Assembly (NCBI GenBank): GCA_964569385.1
Contig: CAZMUM010000039.1
Coordinates: 1-47,113 of the forward strand
Reading direction: 5' to 3'
From: JAADHX01 sp964569385
GTDB taxonomy: Bacteria; Actinomycetota; Acidimicrobiia; Acidimicrobiales; Poriferisodalaceae
DNA: 47,113 nucleotides
The notes under the pieces: model-generated
Databases searched by the model: none
Told to the model about the DNA's origin: nothing
Seen by the model: only the letters and a program-made list of their open reading frames with translations
Program-made: the position numbers and the translations under genes
Shown here: piece by piece, positions 17,217-25,068 of the stretch
Layout: each line of letters starts with the position of its first letter
Position numbering within the stretch: the first letter of the stretch is position 1

Positions 17217-18029
17217 TCAGCTGACCAAGGTTCGTTCGATGCGTCGGGATGCGATGACGGTGCCGACAACGGAGATGGCCACAAGAACCGCGACATGGCC
17301 GAGCATCGCCCACGACAGTTGACCTAGGTTCAGTCCGCGCAACAGGGCAACGCCGTGGTAGAGGGGGCTTAGGTTCAGAACCCACCTGAATTCTCCGTAG
17401 GACGAAGCGGGAAAGAACGTCGCCGAGAACAGAAACAGCGGCAGCATCGCCGTCGGTATGTACTCGAAATCCTCGACCGAGCGGATAAACGTGGCGACAA
17501 CCATGCCGATTGCGCCGAAAGCCAGGGCTATAAGCAGCGTGACTGGGAACATGAGTAGGCCCCACCATGACGATGTCATGCCCATGGCGGCCATCACCCC
17601 GATGAAGCCGAATGCGTATAACCCGCCGCGAATTGTGGCCCACAACGTGTCGCCGATGACAACGTCGCCGGTGGTCATCGGTGTCGACAGCATTGCGACG
17701 TAGATCTTGTCGAACGACATGCGAAAGAAGACGTTCATGGTCTCGTACATGGCACCGTTCATTGCTGACGCGGCCAACAACGCCGGTGCTACGAACTCGA
17801 CGTAGGGAACCGTTTGGCCGCCCACATCGATGTCGGAAATCAGGGATCCGAACCCGAGTTGAGTGGAGATGAGGAAGAAGAATGGCTCGAAGAATCCGCC
17901 GGCCAGGACCCAGATGAATCCGCCCTTGCCCACAAACCAATGGCGCTCAAGAACCCGTTGGGGTCGTCGGGCTTGGCGGAGTGACAACGGGATGAGCGCA
18001 GATGTCAACGGAAAGAAGCGAGACCACAT
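17217..18029 (-). CDS. ABC-2 type transporter permease
   Basis: The 270-residue integral membrane protein has about six hydrophobic segments and the ABC-2 signature region near SPLYHGVALLRGLNLG, resembling NodJ/DrrB-type exporters. ATG 18027-18029 lies 1 base after the stop of the upstream permease (TAA 18031-18033). It is the last gene of an ATPase-permease-permease operon. The two different permeases probably form a heterodimer. Substrate unknown; related systems export drugs, polysaccharides or lipids. Confidence 0.88.
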   Translation of the reverse strand: MWSRFFPLTSALIPLSLRQARRPQRVLERHWFVGKGGFIWVLAGGFFEPFFFLISTQLGFGSLISDIDVGGQTVPYVEFVAPALLAASAMNGAMYETMNVFFRMSFDKIYVAMLSTPMTTGDVVIGDTLWATIRGGLYAFGFIGVMAAMGMTSSWWGLLMFPVTLLIALAFGAIGMVVATFIRSVEDFEYIPTAMLPLFLFSATFFPASSYGEFRWVLNLSPLYHGVALLRGLNLGQLSWAMLGHVAVLVAISVVGTVIASRRIERTLVS

Positions 18030-18030
18030 G

Positions 18031-18819
18031 TTAGAGGCTCAGCTTCTTGGTGAACACTCGCTGGGCTGCGAGCCACCCAACGGCCACCCAAATAGCCAGG
18101 AACCCGACATGGCCAATGATTGACCATGCACTGAGAGTGTTAAAGAGTGCTCCTCGGCAGAGTTCGACGCCGTGCCAGATTGGGGTGAGCCTGGCGATGA
18201 ACTGAAGCCAGCCTGGTAGCTCAGTGATCGGGTAGAACGCCCCGCTGAACAAGAACATCGGCACGATCACGAATCGCAGAACGTTCGGGTAGGCGAGGTC
18301 GTTCTTGCGAGAGGCCGACCACGCCACTAGAGGGGCCGAGTAGGCCACTCCGGCAAGTGCTCCGAAACCGATGGCTGGTAACAGACCCCACCCACGGGTC
18401 GAGTCAAAGAACACGAGTACCAAGGCAACTCCGCCGGCCGACAACAAGCCTTTCGCCAGATGCCACATGAGCAGGCCGCTAACAACTTCGCCAGGTGTGA
18501 TCGGGGCGGTCGTTTGAGCGTGAAACGTGCCGTGCCAGACGAAACCACCACGGATGGGCCACAGGGAATCGTTGGTGAGGATCTGCATGGCTGTCGTGGC
18601 GATGATTGCGGGAGCGAAGAACTGGAAGTAGGTGAGGTCGGCCAAAAGCTGGCCCCCTCGTGGGCCGTCATCGACCAGCGACCCGACGCCAAGACCCATC
18701 CCGAGCACATACAGCAGCGGTCGGAGCACCGAACCGGCGACATTCGATTTCCATACCCGTAGGTACACCATGAACTGGTATTCAAGGACGCGTATCGGCC
18801 CGGTGCGAGAAGCGATCAT
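18031..18819 (-). CDS. ABC-2 type transporter permease
   Basis: The 262-residue membrane protein has about six transmembrane segments and the motif RLTPIWHGVELCRG, equivalent to the last-loop signature of its neighbour. Similarity between the two permeases (LTPIWHGVELCRG versus LSPLYHGVALLRG) suggests an ancient duplication. The start is 7 bases after the stop of the ATPase gene. It works with the 18827-19765 ATPase and the 17217-18029 permease as an exporter. Confidence 0.88.
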   Translation of the reverse strand: MIASRTGPIRVLEYQFMVYLRVWKSNVAGSVLRPLLYVLGMGLGVGSLVDDGPRGGQLLADLTYFQFFAPAIIATTAMQILTNDSLWPIRGGFVWHGTFHAQTTAPITPGEVVSGLLMWHLAKGLLSAGGVALVLVFFDSTRGWGLLPAIGFGALAGVAYSAPLVAWSASRKNDLAYPNVLRFVIVPMFLFSGAFYPITELPGWLQFIARLTPIWHGVELCRGALFNTLSAWSIIGHVGFLAIWVAVGWLAAQRVFTKKLSL

Positions 18820-18826
18820 AGGAAGC

Positions 18827-19765
18827 TCAGTCGACCAGGGTGCGGCCGGTCAGGCGCAGGAACACATCTTCGAGCGAGCTTCGGCGAACCAGCGCAGACT
18901 CGGGCTGAGACCCACGGCGGTGGACCTCAGACAGTGCCGCTTCGCCGTCGTCGGCATAGATCAATATACGATCGGGAAGTATCTCTTGCCGAGCGCCGAT
19001 TCCGTCGACTTCTTGAGTTCGTTCGGCGTTGGTGCCAGCCGGGTAACGAAGCTCGAGAACCTCGCGTGGTGAATGGATGCGAATGAGGTCTGCGGGCGCG
19101 CCTTCGGCGACGATTGTGCCCTGATCCATGATGACCAGTCGGTCGCAGAGTTGCTCGGCCTCGTCCATGTAGTGAGTGGTGAGAACCAGGGTGACACCAT
19201 CTTGTTTTAGGCGGTACAGACGGTCCCACAACACATGTCGAGCCTGGGGGTCGAGCCCGGTTGTTGGTTCGTCGAGCAGCAACATCTCGGGGTTGTTGAT
19301 GAGCGATCTGGCGATGGTTACCCGGCGTTTCATGCCACCAGAGAGCGGCTCGATTTTGCTGTTGGCGCGGTCCTTGAGCTGAACGAAGTCGAGCAGATTG
19401 AGCGATCGTTCCCTGGCAATCTTGTAAGGGATATCGAAGTAGCGGCCGTAGATGATGAGGTTGTCTTGGACACTCAACAGCTCGTCGAGTTGGTTGTCTT
19501 GGGGTACCACCCCGAGACGGGCCCGGATCTGTTTGCCGTCGGTTTCCGGGTCGAGCCCGAACAGGCTCAGCTCGCCGCCAGAGATGGGTGAGACTGCGCC
19601 GATCATCCGCATTGTCGAAGATTTGCCTGCGCCGTTGGGGCCGAGAAAGCCGAACGACTCACCCTTGCGAACTTCGAAATCGATGCCTTTCACGGCCTCA
19701 AAATCGTCGAAGCTCTTGCGGAGTTGGCGCGCGACAATTAGCGGCTCATCAGTGGCGATTGTCAT
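18827..19765 (-). CDS. ABC transporter ATP-binding protein (DrrA/CcmA-like exporter)
   Basis: The start is taken at ATG 19763-19765 (MTIATDEPL), where homology begins, giving 312 residues; the open frame runs further upstream but across an unrelated gene. Walker A GPNGAGKS is at residues 42-49, the Q-loop in VVPQDNQ near 90, signature LSGGMKRR at 141-148 and Walker B MLLLDEPTTGLD at 161-172, with the H-loop in TTHYMDEAEQL. The C-terminal extension is typical of drug and antibiotic exporters such as DrrA. It is first in a tight three-gene operon and energises the two permeases. Confidence 0.93.
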   Translation of the reverse strand: MTIATDEPLIVARQLRKSFDDFEAVKGIDFEVRKGESFGFLGPNGAGKSSTMRMIGAVSPISGGELSLFGLDPETDGKQIRARLGVVPQDNQLDELLSVQDNLIIYGRYFDIPYKIARERSLNLLDFVQLKDRANSKIEPLSGGMKRRVTIARSLINNPEMLLLDEPTTGLDPQARHVLWDRLYRLKQDGVTLVLTTHYMDEAEQLCDRLVIMDQGTIVAEGAPADLIRIHSPREVLELRYPAGTNAERTQEVDGIGARQEILPDRILIYADDGEAALSEVHRRGSQPESALVRRSSLEDVFLRLTGRTLVD

Positions 19766-19928
19766 CGTTGTTGTTCCGTCATTGCTGAACCGTAGCCATC
19801 GCAGAATCGTAGCGGTGCGACCGCGCCGGGCGGCGCCAATTTGGCGCGTACTGGGTTCTTGTCCCTCCGGGCAAAGTCGCTCGGCCATAGCTGTCTGGAG
19901 TGGTGAAGTGGTGGAGTGGAGGTGCACC

Positions 19929-20165
19929 ATGCGTACGCAGATCTCACTAGAACAAGAGCAACATGCTCGCGCCAAGCGGAAGGCTGCCGAGTTGGGCATC
20001 TCAATGGCCGAATACATCCGAACGCTGGTCGATCGAGATCTTGACGATAACTCTCCCGAAGCTGCTGTCTCAGAAATCTTCGGGATCGGTAGTTCCGGTG
20101 GCAGCGACATTGCGAATGAGCCTGGTGGGGTCGAGGCGGCCATTTCTTCGCATCACCACGGGTGA
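19929..20165 (+). CDS. Ribbon-helix-helix antitoxin (VapB-type)
   Basis: Starts ATG 19929 with GGAGG 6 bases upstream and encodes 78 residues (MRTQISLEQEQHARAKRKAAELGISMAEYIRTLV), a clear ribbon-helix-helix DNA-binding domain. A disordered, Gly/Ser-rich tail expected to bind the toxin follows. Its TGA overlaps the GTG start of the PIN toxin by 4 bases. It is divergent from the ABC operon, with about 160 bases between the starts. The longer upstream open frame in the same phase is antisense to the ABC ATPase and is not real. Confidence 0.85.
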   Translation: MRTQISLEQEQHARAKRKAAELGISMAEYIRTLVDRDLDDNSPEAAVSEIFGIGSSGGSDIANEPGGVEAAISSHHHG

Positions 20166-20578
20166 CAGTCTTTGTAGATACATCGGCCTGGTACGCGGCT
20201 GCTGACCGCCAAGACCGGAGCCATGATCGAGCCACCCTTAGGCTGAGCGAGTTCGAAGGTCACCTTGTGACGAGCGACCATATCCTGATCGAGACTTGGT
20301 ACCTGGCGTCAAGCCGGCTGGGCGCCGACGTTGCTGAGAACCTCGTCAACTCGATTCGCAATGGTATTGCGAGGGTCGAGTCTGCAACCCTCGCCGACTT
20401 CGAACAGGCGGCATCAATCAGGGAGGCGTACCCAGATCAACAGTTCTCGATCGTGGACAGAACAAGCTGGTCGGTCATGTTGCGGATAGGCGTTCATCAG
20501 GCGATCGCGTTTGATCGCGACTACTCGATCTACAGGTTCGGTCGCGACAAACGCCAAGCGTTCGTCGTCCATAGCTGA
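20162..20578 (+). CDS. vapC: PIN-domain toxin (VapC-type ribonuclease)
   Basis: 138 residues from a GTG that overlaps the antitoxin stop. The acidic residues expected of a PIN nuclease are all visible: D6 in VFVDTSAW, E44 in LIETWYLASS, D99 in FSIVDRTSW and D118 in IAFDRDY. It is complete and probably an active, magnesium-dependent RNase. The target, often tRNA or rRNA in this family, cannot be told. It is one of three intact PIN toxins within 3.5 kb; it is closer to the FSLVDCTS subgroup than the other two, which share GYDAVHL. Confidence 0.9.
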   Translation: MTVFVDTSAWYAAADRQDRSHDRATLRLSEFEGHLVTSDHILIETWYLASSRLGADVAENLVNSIRNGIARVESATLADFEQAASIREAYPDQQFSIVDRTSWSVMLRIGVHQAIAFDRDYSIYRFGRDKRQAFVVHS

Positions 20579-20645
20579 ACCGTGTTCAGCGGCTCAGCTC
20601 GATGGTGGTGGGCTGACCCTCTTCTCGACTTGCCAGCCAGCAGAA

Positions 20646-20677
20646 AGTAGCTACTATAGAACTATGAATGTAGCTAC
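20646..20677. promoter_or_regulatory. Two GTAGCTAC palindromes around the Phd antitoxin start
   Basis: AGTAGCTACT (20646-20655) is a perfect 10-bp palindrome, and a second GTAGCTAC lies at 20670-20677, inside codons 3-5 of the antitoxin. The centres are 23 bases apart, about two helical turns, on either side of the ATG at 20664. Phd antitoxins autorepress by binding paired palindromes. A related arrangement lies near 23930-23945, upstream of the second Phd gene. Confidence 0.5.
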
Positions 20678-20945
20678 GAACGTATCCGAGGTTGGGATAC
20701 GCGAACTCAAGAACAGCTTGAGCCGATACATCGATCGAGTACGAGCTGGAGAAGAGGTCATTGTGACCGATCGCGGCCGGCCTGTCGCGCGGCTGTCTCC
20801 AGTTGACGGAGCGACTGATCGATTGGCTGCGCTGATTGCGGCGGGAGTCGTCCGTCGCCCCACGAGCGACACTCGGCATCGGCTCGGACCAAGAATCAAG
20901 CCCAAGGGGGCGGTGAGTGATCTTGTTGCCGAACAGCGCCGATGA
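20664..20945 (+). CDS. Phd/YefM-type antitoxin
   Basis: 93 residues (MNVATNVSEVGIRELKNSLSRYID) with the Phd/YefM core: VGIRELKNSLSRYI, then RAGEEVIVTDRGRPVARLSP. A C-terminal toxin-binding tail follows. Its stop overlaps the ATG of the PIN toxin (ATGATGA). It is clearly homologous to the antitoxin at 23634-23927 (VGVRELKNQLSAYLERAKAGEEITVT). Autoregulation through the GTAGCTAC sites is inferred. Confidence 0.9.
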   Translation: MNVATNVSEVGIRELKNSLSRYIDRVRAGEEVIVTDRGRPVARLSPVDGATDRLAALIAAGVVRRPTSDTRHRLGPRIKPKGAVSDLVAEQRR

Positions 20946-21364
20946 TGACATACGTCGACACTTCAACGTTGCTAAAGCTGATCATCGACGAAGAGGGCTC
21001 CGACCGAGCTGCGCTGATATGGCAAAGCAGCGATTCGGTTGCGTCGGTGGGTCTTGTCGCAGTTGAGGCTAGAGCTGCACTCGCTGCGGCGGGACGCCAC
21101 GGTCGACTTACTAGCTCCCAGCATCAGGCAGCCAAGAACAAGCTTGCCGCCATTGTTGGCGATCTATTCATGGTCGAGGTTGGCGCTGAGTTGATTGCCC
21201 AAGCTAGCGATCTTGCCGAGACCGAAGCGTTGCGCGGCTACGACGCAGTCCATCTAGCCTCGGCGCTCCGCATCAGCGCATCGGTGTTCACCAGTAGTGA
21301 CTCAGCGTTGTGCGATGCTGCGGCTCGACAGGGAATGCACGTTGCAAATCCGCTTTTCGCCTGA
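20942..21364 (+). CDS. vapC: PIN-domain toxin (VapC-type), partner of Phd antitoxin
   Basis: 140 residues; starts at ATG 20942 overlapping the antitoxin stop (a second ATG at 20945 is equally possible). Catalytic acids: D6 in TYVDTSTLLKL, E42 in VAVEARAAL, D101 in RGYDAVHLASAL and D120 in SSDSAL. The protein is complete. It is homologous to the toxin at 23212-23637, with the same DTS-LLKL, VEARAAL, ETE-LRGYDAVHL blocks, so the two modules are duplicates or were acquired from related sources. Confidence 0.92.
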   Translation: MMTYVDTSTLLKLIIDEEGSDRAALIWQSSDSVASVGLVAVEARAALAAAGRHGRLTSSQHQAAKNKLAAIVGDLFMVEVGAELIAQASDLAETEALRGYDAVHLASALRISASVFTSSDSALCDAAARQGMHVANPLFA

Positions 21365-21395
21365 CCATACAGAGATATGGGAACCGGGGAGGGGT

Positions 21396-21974
21396 TTAGA
21401 TCCTTGCCAGTTTGTCGACGAAGCGTGGCAGATTCGGTTCGAACCGAGTGTCGGGGCCGTGTCGGATATCTTCGAGTCGGGACCAATTCGTTGCGGCGAA
21501 CTCGCCTGGGTCAGGTTGCAGTTCCATCTCGACCGACCCGGCAAAGACAAACCACAGATTCACATCGGTGTGACTGATCGAGTGTCCCTGGGTTTGTGTG
21601 ACGGTCACCAGTAGAGGAACCGGCCCGATCGCAGGGTGGAATGGTGGCGAAATCGACAATTCCTCTCTGATTTTTCGAATCGCCGCGTCGGGAGCGTCCT
21701 CGCCGGGGTCGACATGGCCACCCGTTGGCAACCAGAGCTCGGCATCAAGATGATCGACCAACAGCACAGAATCGTTTTCAGAATCGACCAGCACACAATA
21801 CGAGACCAGCTGTTTCGGGGGAGTAGCGGGCTTGGCGGTTCGGTGTATCGGCGCCCCCGAATCGATCCAGTCCAGAATATCTTTCCGGTCGGCCGTCTCG
21901 CTCGCATCGATGAGCTCGATCTCAGCAACCAGACGGTGGGTGCGACTTCTCATCTCACGAATCCCTATGAGCAA
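21396..21974 (-). CDS. NUDIX hydrolase
   Basis: The 192-residue protein contains the Nudix box GGHVDPGEDAPDAAIRKIREELSI near residue 88. Relative to the consensus GX5EX7REUXEEXGU, the Glu of RE is Lys and the Gly is Ser, while the magnesium-binding EE pair is kept. The N-terminal 60 residues are helical. Members hydrolyse nucleoside-diphosphate-linked compounds; the substrate is unknown. The gene sits inside the toxin-antitoxin island, convergent with the Phd-PIN module (31 bases between stops). Confidence 0.88.
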   Translation of the reverse strand: MLIGIREMRSRTHRLVAEIELIDASETADRKDILDWIDSGAPIHRTAKPATPPKQLVSYCVLVDSENDSVLLVDHLDAELWLPTGGHVDPGEDAPDAAIRKIREELSISPPFHPAIGPVPLLVTVTQTQGHSISHTDVNLWFVFAGSVEMELQPDPGEFAATNWSRLEDIRHGPDTRFEPNLPRFVDKLARI

Positions 21975-22287
21975 GTGATGAGTCTATTGGCGGACTAGGT
22001 CGATCTGTCATGGCTCAGATCCCATGGGAGCCTTAGATGTGTTCAGGGCAGAAGGACCATGTCGAGATGATTGAGACGGGCTCGCCGACTTGGAGCATCA
22101 AATCCGAAGGCTACGAGCGCGCCGGTTACGGACTCGCCGGCCGTTGAAAGTTCGCTGGTGGCAAGGCTCATCTAGTCGTTTAACTGGTCCTCGTTCGCCG
22201 CAGCATGGATTGCCGATGTCGCCGTGATCGATTTAGTCTCAAGGATCTCAAGCTTGGCACCGCAAGCCCGAACCGCCCAGCGAGTTC

Positions 22288-22373
22288 GTCACGGCGAAAG
22301 AAGTCTACGAACTCGATGAATACTGCACCGACTTTGTCGGCCGGTCGCCGTTCGTCCTGATTGCATCACGGGG
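22288..22373 (+). pseudogene. Fragment resembling a pyridoxamine-5'-phosphate-oxidase-like (FMN-binding split-barrel) protein
   Basis: In one frame the segment reads LDEYCTDFVGRSPFVLIASRG, which resembles the conserved start of PPOX-family proteins (DEHCR-FI-SPFLVLAT). It has no start and runs out of frame into the HTH-MNT gene. The preceding 21975-22287 also holds a 36-codon ORF (22037-22147) of unrecognised content and otherwise nothing. A short gene remnant, tentatively assigned. Confidence 0.3.
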
Positions 22374-22870
22374 GCGGCGAGATTCAACAGGTCAGCGTTT
22401 TCGACGAGGTTCGGCGATCGCGAGGCGAAACGAAAGCAGCTGTTGCCCGATCGGCTGGGCTGAGCGAGCCAGCGGTTCGAAGGCTCTTCTCCGCGAATCA
22501 CGGTAACCCGACAGTCAGAACCTTGGAGGCTCTTGCTGGTCACCTAGGTCTCCGACTGACGCTTGAAGCTCAGCCGAGAATCCTCGAGCGCCCGACATTG
22601 GCTGAACTACGGGCCAACGCCGATGAGATCGGACGGATTATCAACAAACACGGCGGTAGAAACATCCGAATCTTCGGCTCGGTTGCACGCGGGGATGCGC
22701 TGCTGGGGTCAGACGTCGATGTTCTCATCGATGTACGACTCGGCACGGGCCTACTTGAGGTTGGTGCGATGGAGGATGAACTCGAACAAGCCTTGGGGCA
22801 TCATTTCGACGTCGTAATTTCGGGACACGGTGTGCTGGCGCATATTCAGGACGAGGTAGTTCCGCTCTGA
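22361..22870 (+). CDS. HTH-MNT fusion: XRE-type DNA-binding domain plus minimal nucleotidyltransferase (antitoxin)
   Basis: The 169-residue product has an N-terminal Cro/XRE helix-turn-helix (ETKAAVARSAGLSEPAVRRLF and NPTVRTLEALAGHLGL, about residues 15-65). A minimal nucleotidyltransferase follows: IFGSVARGDALLGSDVDVLID at 104-124, with metal-binding D118 and D120. MNT proteins act as antitoxins by AMPylating HEPN toxins. No ATG is available near the domain; the listed TTG is the first possible start, so the N-terminus may have been re-formed by recombination. Immediately downstream lies what looks like the first 16 codons of a HEPN toxin. Confidence 0.8.
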   Translation: MHHGGGEIQQVSVFDEVRRSRGETKAAVARSAGLSEPAVRRLFSANHGNPTVRTLEALAGHLGLRLTLEAQPRILERPTLAELRANADEIGRIINKHGGRNIRIFGSVARGDALLGSDVDVLIDVRLGTGLLEVGAMEDELEQALGHHFDVVISGHGVLAHIQDEVVPL

Positions 22871-22956
22871 CGAACGACCCGTACCGTCGTCTAGCCGACA
22901 TCGGCGAACATGTTCCCTTCTCTCCCTCCATCCACCCATTCGCCGGCTCATCCTGA
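22867..22956 (+). pseudogene. N-terminal remnant of a HEPN (DUF86-like) toxin
   Basis: Overlapping the MNT stop (CTGA), a frame reads TNDPYRRLADIGEHV, matching the usual opening of HEPN toxins paired with MNT antitoxins (M-x-x-D-x-x-x-R-L-A-D-I). It would need a CTG start, and after about 16 codons the content becomes Pro/Ser-rich and ends at 22956. The RX4-6H active site is missing. The toxin has been deleted while its antitoxin is intact. Confidence 0.35.
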
Positions 22957-23211
22957 CCTCGATGGGGTCTGGGCCCGGCTGGCTGAGGTGGGTGTTCCGG
23001 CAATGCGCCGTGTAGGAGGTGGCCGTGACATTCTCGCCAAGTTCGAAGCCAACGTCGCCGGCGCATCCGAGAGACCAAGGCCCGCTTCTACCGCTCGAAC
23101 TTCGTGTCGATGTTCACCCAAGGACTTCCGCCAGCTGCGCGATTCGACAGCGCGGATTAGGACTGGCCGGGTCTTCGACTCTGGCAATCTGCCGGGGTGG
23201 TGTCGACGTTC
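22957..23211. other. Decayed coding region, unrecognised
   Basis: Short stretches look protein-like but in different frames (DLDGVWARLAEVGVPAMRRVG, then RETKARFYRSNFVSMF). No frame is open across the region and no family was recognised. It is probably scrambled remains between the HEPN remnant and the inverted Phd-PIN module. Confidence 0.3.
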
Positions 23212-23637
23212 TCAACGCCCTCGAGGGTTGGAGGTATCGAGGCCGTGACGTGCGGCTGCTGCAAGAAGACCGTTGTCGGCGCTGGCCATGACCGTTGAGT
23301 CGGCAGCGAGCGCGGAAGTCAGATGGACTGCGTCGTAGCCCCGGAGACCCTCGGTCTCGGCGACGGCACCTGCCTTGACGATGACGGACGTGGTGATGGG
23401 AACGTAGTCAATCTGGGCCCAGAGTTCGTCCAATTCGGCATTTCCGACTTTTAGTCCATGGACGCTCAGGCGATTGGCTCGGCGAGCAGTGCCAAGAGCA
23501 GCCCGAGCCTCGACGTACCCGACTTCTGCGCACACGAGGTGTCGGGAACCGAGCCACAGTTGTTGCGCAGCATCGGTGCCATCTTCGTCGTCGAGTAGAA
23601 GTTTGAGGAGAACTGAGGTGTCGATGTAGGTGATCAA
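23212..23637 (-). CDS. vapC: PIN-domain toxin (VapC-type), second Phd-PIN module
   Basis: 141 residues with all PIN acids: D6 in TYIDTSVLLKL, E43 in YVEARAAL, D102 in RGYDAVHLTSAL and D121 in SADNGL. Start ATG overlaps the antitoxin stop by 4 bases (23634-23637). It is the homologue of 20942-21364 on the opposite strand. The 3' end abuts the decayed region. Complete and probably active. Confidence 0.92.
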   Translation of the reverse strand: MITYIDTSVLLKLLLDDEDGTDAAQQLWLGSRHLVCAEVGYVEARAALGTARRANRLSVHGLKVGNAELDELWAQIDYVPITTSVIVKAGAVAETEGLRGYDAVHLTSALAADSTVMASADNGLLAAAARHGLDTSNPRGR

Positions 23638-23927
23638 CGGCGTTGCTGGGCGACGAGTACCTCGAGAGGTTCACCCGGAGCGAGCTTGACTCGTCGGGTC
23701 GGAAGTCGGCGCCTGGTGCGTTGGGCAGCCACGATGACGCCAGCGTCGATGAGCGCTTGGTACTTATCGTCGTCGTCGCCGATGGTGGTGAGTCTGGCAA
23801 TTGGTCGTCCATGTTGAGTCACAGTGATTTCTTCGCCGGCCTTGGCTCGCTCGAGGTAGGCCGACAGTTGGTTCTTCAACTCTCGGACCCCGACGGTTAC
23901 CCGATCAGTAGTTGTGGCCTTAGTCAT
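23634..23927 (-). CDS. Phd/YefM-type antitoxin, second Phd-PIN module
   Basis: 97 residues (MTKATTTDRVTVGVRELKNQL) with the Phd core VGVRELKNQLSAYLERAKAGEEITVTQHGRPIARL and a basic, Arg-rich C-terminal part. Homologous to 20664-20945. Upstream, 23930-23945 contains two GTAGC half-sites (TGTAGCGATTGTAGCTGC on the plus strand), reminiscent of the GTAGCTAC palindromes of the other module. Confidence 0.9.
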   Translation of the reverse strand: MTKATTTDRVTVGVRELKNQLSAYLERAKAGEEITVTQHGRPIARLTTIGDDDDKYQALIDAGVIVAAQRTRRRLPTRRVKLAPGEPLEVLVAQQRR

Positions 23928-23945
23928 GTAGCGATTGTAGCTGCA

Positions 23946-24131
23946 ATGCCGGAGATCTCCGTGGCCGACAAGCGGGTATCAGGCGCGATGGAGCGTTATC
24001 AGGGGAGGAAGAAATATTGCAACGAAACCGGTGTTCAGTACGACGTTGCCCGGGAGTCCGGCTGCCAGCGACCTAGCAGTGCCGGCATTCTGAGGGTCGC
24101 ACGGAAGGCTAAAACCGGATGCGGAATCTGA
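23946..24131 (+). other. Short open frame (61 codons), doubtful gene
   Basis: An ATG at 23946 opens 61 codons containing AMERYQGRKKYCNETGVQYD, divergent from the Phd antitoxin. No family was recognised and no ribosome site is present. The remaining bases to 24222 show nothing. It may be a chance frame or a remnant. Confidence 0.2.
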
Positions 24132-24222
24132 CCCGAAAGAATCTGGCTCGAGGAGTTTGGGGTTGATCCGACGAACAGCAATAGAGGGCCGCAACTACAG
24201 CGGATGACCACAGGGCTTCTCT

Positions 24223-25068
24223 CTAACGGTGCGAGGTCACAAATGATCGAAGCGTTTCGAGCCACTCGGGTGATGAGGTCTGGATTCCGATTGGGGCGTT
24301 CGGCAGATCGTCAAGCCAGCCACCCAAGGCTCCGATTCGGAGTCTGATCATCTCGTCAACGGCGGCCACATCGACAGTTGCAACCGCGCCGTAGCCATCG
24401 AGAAATGATGGGCGGAAGGTCTCATAACGCGATGGCGAGTCGTTCACCTCAGAATCGAACAGGACCATATAGAGCGAGTTAGCGAGGTCGTATTCGATCG
24501 GGCCGTAGCCGCAATCGTCGAAGTCGAATATGTGCAGTCCTGTTGGGCTCGCGATCAGGTTCTGATCGCTGAAGTCGCCATGAAGCAACTGCCAACCCGG
24601 CTGCTCGGAGCGGGGCAGGTCCGACTCCACTGCGGCGACCGGCGGTATCTCGAAAACTGGCATCGCCGCCAATGCTTCATGAAGGCGCGCCAACGTCTCG
24701 CCCATTAGTCGTCCCGCATGTGGAGTGGAAGTGTCCAAGCGATCACCACCGATGAATGGCGTAGCGGTCAGCAGCCATTCGCCGATCGGTCGAACCAAGT
24801 CACCGGCTACTCGAATCGGTACCACCACGGCCGGTAGCTCGCCACCGAGGGTCTCGACTGCCTGCATTCTGGCGCTCAGGATTGCAGTATCGGCCAACCG
24901 TCGGTCGGTAAGTTTGACGACGACGTTGCGCCCGCCGAGTACCGCAGCGAAACAGCGTGACTGTTTGCCGGCGTGCAGTTCGAGCGGATCCGAAAGGCCC
25001 AAACGCTCCCACTCGTTGGCGCTAGGCAGCTCCGGTGGCTGAACAGTTACTTGGACGCCACTGCTCAT
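24223..25068 (-). CDS. Aminoglycoside/homoserine-kinase-like phosphotransferase (APH family)
   Basis: The start is placed at ATG 25066-25068 because it overlaps the TGA of DUF1992 (ATGA), giving 281 residues; an upstream frame of 13 codons overlaps that gene. Brenner motif LLHGDFSDQNLIA carries the catalytic Asp and Asn, and HIFDFDDCGYGPIEYDLA carries the metal Asp. NVVVKLTDRR supplies the ATP-binding Lys. Substrate unknown (small hydroxylated compounds or antibiotics). Co-translated with DUF1992. Confidence 0.88.
   Translation of the reverse strand: MSSGVQVTVQPPELPSANEWERLGLSDPLELHAGKQSRCFAAVLGGRNVVVKLTDRRLADTAILSARMQAVETLGGELPAVVVPIRVAGDLVRPIGEWLLTATPFIGGDRLDTSTPHAGRLMGETLARLHEALAAMPVFEIPPVAAVESDLPRSEQPGWQLLHGDFSDQNLIASPTGLHIFDFDDCGYGPIEYDLANSLYMVLFDSEVNDSPSRYETFRPSFLDGYGAVATVDVAAVDEMIRLRIGALGGWLDDLPNAPIGIQTSSPEWLETLRSFVTSHR

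Noticed and set aside
17101..17940. Long minus-strand frame of 279 codons
   Set aside because: It overlaps the ABC permease in another frame and has Arg/His-rich content with no domain; shadow.
21417..21447. GGTTCGAACC, T-loop-like sequence
   Set aside because: Inside the Nudix coding sequence with no cloverleaf around it; not a tRNA.
19929..23927. Chromosomal integron cassette array
   Set aside because: Genes lie on both strands and no attC-like sites (paired GTTRRRY/RYYYAAC with a shared core) or integrase were seen.
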